Positions 57,173-64,000 of a stretch of DNA of 64,000 nucleotides are shown here, one piece after another. The notes under the pieces are model-generated. The model did not search any database, was not told the DNA's origin, and saw only the letters and a program-made list of their open reading frames with translations. The first letter of the stretch is position 1. Each line of letters opens with the position of its first letter. Location of the stretch: assembly GCA_021234155.1 (NCBI GenBank), contig JAJEKV010000009.1:10794546-10858545 (forward strand), written 5' to 3'. The translations under genes were made by a program, and so were the position numbers. Source of the stretch: Isoetes taiwanensis (Eukaryota; Streptophyta; Lycopodiopsida; Isoetales; Isoetaceae).

Positions 57173-59160
57173 ATAATGGCTTCTTGAGACCAACCTCTAG
57201 GATCTTGGCTGCTAGGGAGATATTTGAAAAATATATTAACTTCAATGTGGAGTGTGTGCCACACAAAATCGGGGATAAAAAGGGAAGAGCAGTTGTTAAG
57301 AAAAGATACTATCATATTGTACTCAAAAGAGTATTTTAAAGGAAGTGAATTCCCTACTTCGAGAATTGGAAATTCTTCCAATATCCCAGCCTAGCTTTAA
57401 TAGGCCATGGAAGAAGCATTTCAATCATGTGATTATAGCAACTTCAAACAACCCATAAAAATGCAATTTGTGTGCTAAGTTGAAGGAGACTCTTGATAAG
57501 ACTATGCAACCAAGTCAAAGGGCTAGGATAAGGGAGCATACGAAGTACCATATGACTGATCAACTATCATGTAGATCATGTTATTGGATGTGGAGGACCT
57601 TATCTGCACTGGAACTTAATAACTATTTATGTATTATACATGACAAGATGGACCAGCAAAAGACTTGTCTTCCACAATTCAAGTACATACCAAAGTCATG
57701 TAGAAGATCATATCCTTTGCGATCTCAATGACCAAGGGCAATCATGCATGGGCAGTCTCAAACCTACCACGGGCATTTCGGGTTTTGGATTTGTGGAGTG
57801 ATGGTTCAGATTTTCATATTGGGAGTATCATGAGGTGTTTGAGAAATTATGAAAATGGTTATAATGGTCACCTCCAGGACCCTACAGCTAGCAAGGTACT
57901 ACATAGTGCATTGTTGGATGGAAACCCTAACAATATTGAGAAGTTTAGCAAGGCAAGGTTTAGGAAGCATGGGCCTAGTGAACATGTTGGAGCTTCAACT
58001 TCACGTGCTAGAGCTCAAGATCTACCTAGAAGGTTCCTCTTGCATTGTGCTGGCTAAAATAAGAACACGTGGATGTTTTCTTTCATATCCTACTTAACAG
58101 CTGTGGATATATTTGAAAGAGTTAATTTGAGGTTCTTGATGCCTAGGCATAGGATGTGGATGCATTGTTTGGTAAGTGTAGTTGTGTAATGAAGTAGCAG
58201 ACGTGGCCAACTTTCCTAGGCTAATAGAAATCTTGCATGAATGCATTACTCCAAATCCTATAGGATCTCTCTCTAAGAAGTGCATGATTAAAGGAGTTTT
58301 GTAGATTGTTATGCATTGGATCTTGAAGGTCATTCTAGACCTCGTCAATTCACTTTTTGGTTGAGAAATGGGATTCCAATCTTTCAATGGAAGATGAGAC
58401 CTTCAAAGAAAGAGTGGAGAGGAGGGGAAGAAATATGGTTATAGAGATGAGAATGGCAAGCCTGTGATACCTCCAGGTCAACCAAAAGCTCTAAAACCTA
58501 CTAAAGAAGAGAAGCAATTGGGATTGACTAAGGAAGGAATTCAGGACTATATAAAGTATTGGCAAACCAACCCCGATGACACCAATTGTGGATTGGTAGC
58601 TTAATGGAAGAAGGTGATTAATTTATTGGGGGAGGGAGATACAACCTCAGAAGAATTGAAAGAAGGGCGGTTGCCTAAAACTAGGTGGAAGACCTTAGCA
58701 AGTGATGAGGAAGTTGATGACACTGTTAGTAGATTCGTAAGCAATATGCTCCTCCTCCTTCTGACAAACACTATGTTGGTCCTAAGAACAATAGATCAAA
58801 TTTTCTAGGCATGGAAGCTTATGAACCTTCTACGGACTAGGAGTGCCACCAATTTGTGAAGGTAAAGCCAACAGATTTAGAGATCTATCCAGTGTGGTTG
58901 GAATACACCATCTCTGATATTTGCAAAGAAGAAGGTAATATTAACTTCGACCATGCGCGGGTGGAATGGTAGTGTCCAGGGCATCAGTTAACCAATGTCT
59001 CGGATAAAGATAGATATTTAGATTGTTGGACAAAAAAATGGAGGAGAAATCCTAGTTGATCCTGATCCTAGTCCAAAAACTATTCCAGGGAGAATTACAA
59101 TACTTGAGGATCTAAGGAAGAAGGCTATGATATCATTGGGGGTGCTTCAAGAAAAGTGAA
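57173..59160 (+). pseudogene. DUF7869-like decayed gene, second copy
   Basis: Collinear with 26480-28480 and highly similar. The HTHED motif is lost by a small deletion near 58150. Stops are mostly shared, so decay preceded duplication. Confidence 0.5.
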
Positions 59161-59572
59161 TATCTATGTAAATTTTCTTCATCATGTTTTTATATAGTGC
59201 TATATTATGAAATATTGACTATTTTGTAGATAATATGATATTACGTTTCCATACTTTTGGAGTGAAATGTATGAATTTGAATATGCTACTAAAAACATGC
59301 AATATGAAATTTGTCCCAAAATTAAGCCATAGTCCCACTTTAATTGAATGATGGTTCAAAGATCAAAAAATTTTGAAGGCGTAACTTCTCTGGGAACAGA
59401 AGAGGATATGAGGTCGATGCTTTCTTAAATAAGTCTATCAGGTTTGGTTTATATTATTTTAAAATGTTTGGAGCATCGTCTAATGTTGATGTGAAGCTTG
59501 GTATCTAGAACTCATTTTAGCAGATGTTGAAACCATTTTATGCGGATAAGATGCCTTAAAGTTATGAATCTG

Positions 59573-59576
59573 TTTT
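59573..59576. other. Empty site of the 4.84-kb TIR element
   Basis: ATCTG-TTTT-ATGGAAATAG joins the two flanks that are separated by the element in unit 1, with a single TTTT. Confidence 0.8.
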
Positions 59577-59864
59577 ATGGAAATAGCTTACTTACATGTC
59601 TATCTGACGCTATGATATGGCATATCTCTCAAGGTAAATTGATTTTAAAGCATATTTACAGGTTTGCTAACAAGCTTAGATGTAATACAAAAGTGATTGA
59701 TGACAATGCTTCAAAAAAGATGCCAGTTATTGTTTGGCCTTTTTTATCATCTCCTAAATAATTCATTAGCTACCAAGGTTTATGATAATGTAGGATTCAA
59801 ATTTTAGTTCCAATGTTTATTGTTCTTTTAGTCGCAAGTGATAATTCTAGATGTAGTTGCAGTT

Positions 59865-60320
59865 GCTAAAGTTCATGACAATGTAGGATTTAATTTCTAG
59901 AGTTGTCTTTGTTGTCTTCGTTGATAGTGATAATTGTAGATGTTGTTGCAGCTCTACTTGTGTAGTTGCAAGGTCAGAACAAAAGCTGAAATTACAGAAA
60001 GGTATTGTAGTTCCATCAAGCTGTTGAAAATACGTAGTTGTTAGTTGCAGATGAAATGTTACAATCATATCTTAAAGTTGTTTAATTATAGCTACAGTTT
60101 ATAGTTAGTAGTTGCAGTTGTGGTGGATTTTGTTAGTTACTGTTTCACTCCCACTAATAGTTACAGGTTCAGTCATAATCGCAGTGAGAGTCCAAGTCTG
60201 TATCAGTTAGAGTCACAGCTTGCTGCTTGCTTTGATAGTTCCAGGAATTGTAAGTTTTAGTAACTACTAACTTGCAACTCCTACATAGTAGTATTCTAGA
60301 TAATTACATGTTAGTTGCCT
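59865..60320. other. Original right flank, GTTGCAGTT-rich, no gene
   Basis: Degenerate GTAGTTGCAGTT/GTTAGTTGCAG motifs recur. No coding frame recognised. Contains the first copy of a ~175-bp direct repeat (60146-60320). Confidence 0.45.
60146..60320 (+). repeat. ~175-bp direct repeat, copy 1
   Basis: Matches 60931-61104 (CCCACTAATAGTTACAG ... ACTTGCAACTCCTACATAG ... GTTAGTTGCCT). Interrupted on its right by LINE fragment D. Confidence 0.75.
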
Positions 60321-60323
60321 TAT

Positions 60324-60867
60324 AGAATAGAATAGAATAGAATAGAATAGAATAGAATAGGATAGAATAGAATAGATTTTTTATCGTCCACGAGAGACCA
60401 ATTGGCCTATGGGACCCAAACAAAAAGAGATCGCCATGCAAAAGCGTATTATTTGTCGATTAAAAAACCCCACCAAGGGTTTTAAAGGAAAAATTTTAGA
60501 AAAACCTTAGGCAAGCATAAGGATCTTTTTAACACGCTATTGCAAAGTTCATTGTATAGGACAGTTCAATCGGCATCCTTGAGGACACAACCGAGTCCGA
60601 TGCATCCATAACCTCCTTGAGGTATGACCCCAACAAACCCACCGAAATGTATTCAATAACTCATGCAACGTTGGCGGTACTATTAATCAACATACCGTTT
60701 TTAATATAGGCAAACGCTTTATAGTTAGATGGTGGATCGGAGGGCATGACATTCATCCTCAATGGCGCCCTGGTGGCAACACTGGCAAAGCCTTTCCTCC
60801 CGTGCTTCCCGAGCCCAACGTCTTGTCTCAATGCGGTGACGATGCGCACCCGTGCGAATGGAAGCTA
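60324..60867 (-). mobile_element. LINE fragment D (3' end, LINE A/B family)
   Basis: The tail of about ten GAATA units on the plus strand (60324-60375) is followed by the reverse complement of the conserved 3' region and the C-terminal ORF2 segment (CHQGAIEDECHA-like) to 60867. The second copy of the host repeat shows the continuous pre-insertion sequence GTTGCCTAATAGCTTACC, so the insertion lies between 60320 and 60868. Confidence 0.85.
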
Positions 60868-60930
60868 GCTTATCACTGTGCAGTTATCGTCATAATCACA
60901 TCAGTTACAATTTTATGTCACTATAACTGT

Positions 60931-61104
60931 CGCTCCCACTAATAGTTACAGTTTCAGTCATGCTCGCAGTGAGAGTCCAAGTCTGTATTGGTTAGATTTA
61001 CAGCTTGCTGCTTGCTTTGATAGTCCAGGCGATGTAAGTTTTAGTAGCTATTAACTTGCAACTCCTACATAGTAGTATTCTAGATAATTGCATGTTAGTT
61101 GCCT
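60931..61104 (+). repeat. ~175-bp direct repeat, copy 2
   Basis: Uninterrupted copy of 60146-60320; it continues into AGCTTACCACTATGCAG, which in copy 1 lies beyond LINE D. Confidence 0.75.
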
Positions 61105-62328
61105 AATAGCTTACCACTATGCAGTTATCACTAATATGCATATGCTCATGTGCTAGTAGGTGGCATGGCAAATAGATTTACCGATGCCAAAATGGTATGC
61201 AGCTTGAAGGAGAGACAGTTGTAAATCAAATTGGCAAGATTTGTGAGTCGTTTATTATATGCTGGTATGTAATGCACTTTGATGCTCTTTAGGAGGTAGC
61301 CAACTTTTAATTCAACTCAAAAGGCCGTTGCAGCATCTATGACATCTCTTTAGCTCTGGATGGATCAAAAGATGCAGAATTCTAATTTCAAAAAATACTA
61401 CACAATGAGAAACATTAACGATTAAAGAGTGTTGTTGCGGATATGATATGAACCCTCCTATAAGAGCAATGGATCACACTTGTACTGCAAGATGCTTTCT
61501 CTTCCAGAACTTTTCAAGACACTTGAATCCTATTTTAGTTGCAGATCATATGGACGTTTATATAATAATTGTTCTAAGTTAAAAAGAGAATCGATGCTTT
61601 AATCGTTAAGGCTTTCGCCACATTGTTGCAAATTGCTCAAGTCCTAAAGACTTAGGAAGAGGAAGAGAAAAAGGAAAAGGCAGGATCTCTGTTTGATATG
61701 AACAGAGGTAGCTTTGGAAGAGAAAGAGATGGTACTTCAAGAGGAAGAAGTAAATTTAACACCACTGTATGGTCAATTGTAAATCCCAACATGCTTCTAA
61801 GTATGTGGGGTCATAAGTATCTACGTGATATCAAATTATTAATTTGTTTACTAGTTCACATTATGCGCAGCAAGTTTGCCATTAAAGAAAACACTGACAC
61901 AAAAATATTTATCTTGCAAGAAACTTTTATTCAAGTAATAACTATAAATACATTTCCATTTCCATTTCGTCAGGTCGTCTATCAACTCAATGAGAGTTGT
62001 TGAAGAACATTGAATTGAATCGAATCGAATTGTACATCCAAAATATCCCTTGTCCTGCCTCGGGACAAAGCAAATAAAATGCCACTACTATAATACATAA
62101 GAGCTAAGAGCACCATATCCTCAAAACCCTTCAATTTCAAGTACAGCCTTTGATTCAGATAGAACCCAACCTGTAACGCATTCTAGCTCCCACAAGCACA
62201 ATATCCACTCGAATCTTCCTGGCATATCTCCTGCGGAATTCTTCAGTAGCTTTTGTGGTCTTTTAATTAAGATATAACCACTTTGAATAATGAACTGGTT
62301 CAGTTTTATGGGTGTTATGATCAACCCA
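61105..62328. other. AT-rich sequence, no supported gene
   Basis: A purine-rich stretch at 61650-61760 (GRGRE-like or SFGRERDGTSRGRSKF in different frames) is reminiscent of RNA-binding or gag basic regions, but no motif supports a call. The rest shows nothing. Confidence 0.35.
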
Positions 62329-63959
62329 TCAAAGATACATGTTGCAAAAGGAGATGCTGCAAAATCAGGGATCTCATGAATTATCTCCTATTAATGTATG
62401 AATCAGATTGTTTCCTCCTCAAATGGATATCATGATCCCAATGTGACTCACCCATCCTCCCTTTCTGCTTCCTCTCTACGTATTCTCTCCTCCTCTTCCT
62501 TGTTATAAATGGCATTCAATTGGCGCTCAAGCTAGAATATCAAGAAAATAATGTGTTGATCGAAGTGCTGAGATTTAAAAAGCACCCAAAGAAAGGTCAT
62601 TACTACCTGCACATTCCTCAGCTTAGTTGCTTGTAGTTCATCAACAAGCAGAGACACCCTGCATGCAAAAGTGTAACACTGAGCATCTTATTCATGCTAG
62701 AGATTCCGGTGACCAATAGTTAATACCTTCCCTTAAGATCTACAACTTGCTGCATGAAGTCTCGTTCCCTCTCGGACCATGTATCAGGCTTTTCAGACAT
62801 GAGTGAGAACTTTGTCAGAAATTTCAAAACTAAACTATTTTGTAACATTAACAGCATCTTTTTTAAGGTACAGAAAGTATAACTCTCCTATAAGAATGCA
62901 TCCGAGAGTAATTCAGATATACAGTTCAATGCATGAGATTAGGACATTTTACCGAATTATCGCTATTTGAACTTGAACTCCGAGAATAATTCCTTGAATT
63001 GTTTTGGCTTGTGCGTTGGGCTGTAGAAGTGAAACCTGGAAGGAAATAACAATTACAGCCAAGTTCCGTTATTACTTACTGCATTATAGGACACCTACCT
63101 GCCGAATAATCCCCTGTGCTGATGCTTGCCATAATGTTCATAAGCACATCCTGCCAAGAAGAAGCTCAGCTACGGCCAAAGAAGGTTATAAATCATTACT
63201 TTTATAATGAAAATACACACCTTTTGAGCTTTTGTTTGTGATAGAAGATTTTGAAGTTGAGGCAGAAGAATTGCTGCAGGAACCTGGAGAGAGCTGGTTG
63301 TGGCAGCAAGGGTGGATAGAGGCAATGGGGATGGTACCTTGGATTATATAACAGGAACGATTGTCAAATGGGTAAATGATTGACAGACAAGAGATTGCCC
63401 CATGTTTGTGCTTGGTTGTAACACAACAGAGCTATTTAAATGCGAAGACAATTCCCTGCCAAATCACTGTAACATAGACCGAAGAATAGTGTGCTTTTTT
63501 CTTTTATAAGTAATCAAACCATATGAAAAATCACATAAAATAATGCCATCCTTAGCTTATGAGAGTGATAGCATCCTACTTGATGTTCCTAATTTAACCA
63601 GCTGAAATCAATGAGATGTCTACTTAACAAGATCATGTGGGTATGACTAAATAATTCCTGATATCAAATTTTCTAGCAGAACGAGTTCCTATATCCTCTA
63701 AATGCTTGACATATCATGCCCATTTTTCAGCATCCTACTTCGTTTTCAAGTCTCTATGACTGTTCCTTCCCCTCTAGAACAGTTCGCCAACGTATGGAAC
63801 TACACACTCTTGATAGTAAAATTGCTGCAATGTGTTGCCTCAATGACAAGATACAGTGAAACCTTCCCTGTATTCAATCACAAAAGAGACACCTACTTTG
63901 CTCCCATTAAATATTCCTTCTGCGGTCTGCCTTCATTATCCAGCTGATGAAAAGACACC
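62329..63959 (-). CDS. Spliced host gene, 3' part, Ser-rich/coiled-coil protein (partial)
   Basis: Nine putative exons read in one frame with matching phases: 63897-63959, 63389-63455, 63221-63337, 63099-63150, 62953-63035, 62727-62809, 62607-62658, 62452-62531 and a short last exon 62329-62356 (least certain). Donors are GT (for example GTAGGT, GTGTGT, GTGAGT) and acceptors AG. The peptide includes VSFHQLDNEGRPQKEYLMGA, LLPQLQNLLSQTKAQKDVLM, a Ser/Asn-rich part, TWSERERDFMQQVVDLKGR and RNVQLERQLNAIYNKEEEE, suggesting a C-terminal coiled coil. The 5' end lies beyond the window. Family not recognised. The 57-bp intron at 63338-63388 is short but avoids an in-frame TAA. Confidence 0.7.
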
Positions 63960-64000
63960 CTGAATTCCCAATCTACAGTTACACATTATCTCGAAGGTCA

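Larger units (their letters stand above)
34028..59864 (+). repeat. Unit 2 of the direct tandem duplication
   Basis: This unit begins inside the copia integrase (matching 3356) and ends at GTAGTTGCAGTT matching 34025. It is 25.8 kb because the 4.84-kb TIR element is missing. AT-rich spacers are nearly identical to unit 1, while LINE bodies differ heavily at CAG/CTG sites. Confidence 0.92.

Noticed and set aside
63730-63860. Plus-strand exon (SFSSLYDCSFPSRTVRQRMEL)
   Set aside because: It reads like coding sequence after a TTTTTCAG acceptor, but no matching neighbouring exons were found and it lies in an intron of the minus-strand gene.

Overview
The window is repeat-dominated nuclear DNA of a land plant. 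The support is a Ty1/copia element with plant-type LTRs and an initiator-tRNA-Met primer-binding site, several non-LTR retrotransposons, a CACTA-like terminus, and a spliced gene with short introns. The bryophyte/fern-like flavour (a decayed gene with an HTHED-type motif, LINEs with pentanucleotide tails) suggests a large-genome seed-free plant such as a fern, but that is a weak inference.

Layout. A near-complete copia element lies at 605-6630 (TSD AACAT). It is followed by LINE A (+, to 13270), a 1.6-kb AT-rich spacer, LINE B (-, 14908-20690), a small ORF and GCCAT-rich repeats, a 5'-truncated polyA L1 (22541-24177, 17-bp TSD), LINE fragment C (to 25906), a CACTA-like end (26479), a decayed gene (26480-28480), and a 4.84-kb TIR element (28895-33733) carrying a palindrome array. 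From 34028 almost the whole series repeats in the same order and orientation up to 59864. This is a direct tandem duplication of the interval 3356-34025, with its breakpoint inside the copia integrase. The second copy lacks the 4.84-kb TIR element and shows an exact empty site (TTTT at 59573-59576). The right flank (59865-64000) holds degenerate repeats, LINE fragment D, and the 3' part of one apparently intact spliced host gene on the minus strand (62329-63959).

Two processes shape the window. One is nested transposition followed by a tandem duplication and by presence/absence of one DNA element. The other is a striking pattern in which most differences between the copies sit on CAG/CTG (CWG) triplets inside transposon bodies. 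That destroys many ORFs and looks like a methylation-linked long-read consensus artefact, although a real CWG-directed process cannot be excluded from sequence alone. Apart from the host gene, nothing here looks like a functional cellular pathway; the coding content is transposon-derived.
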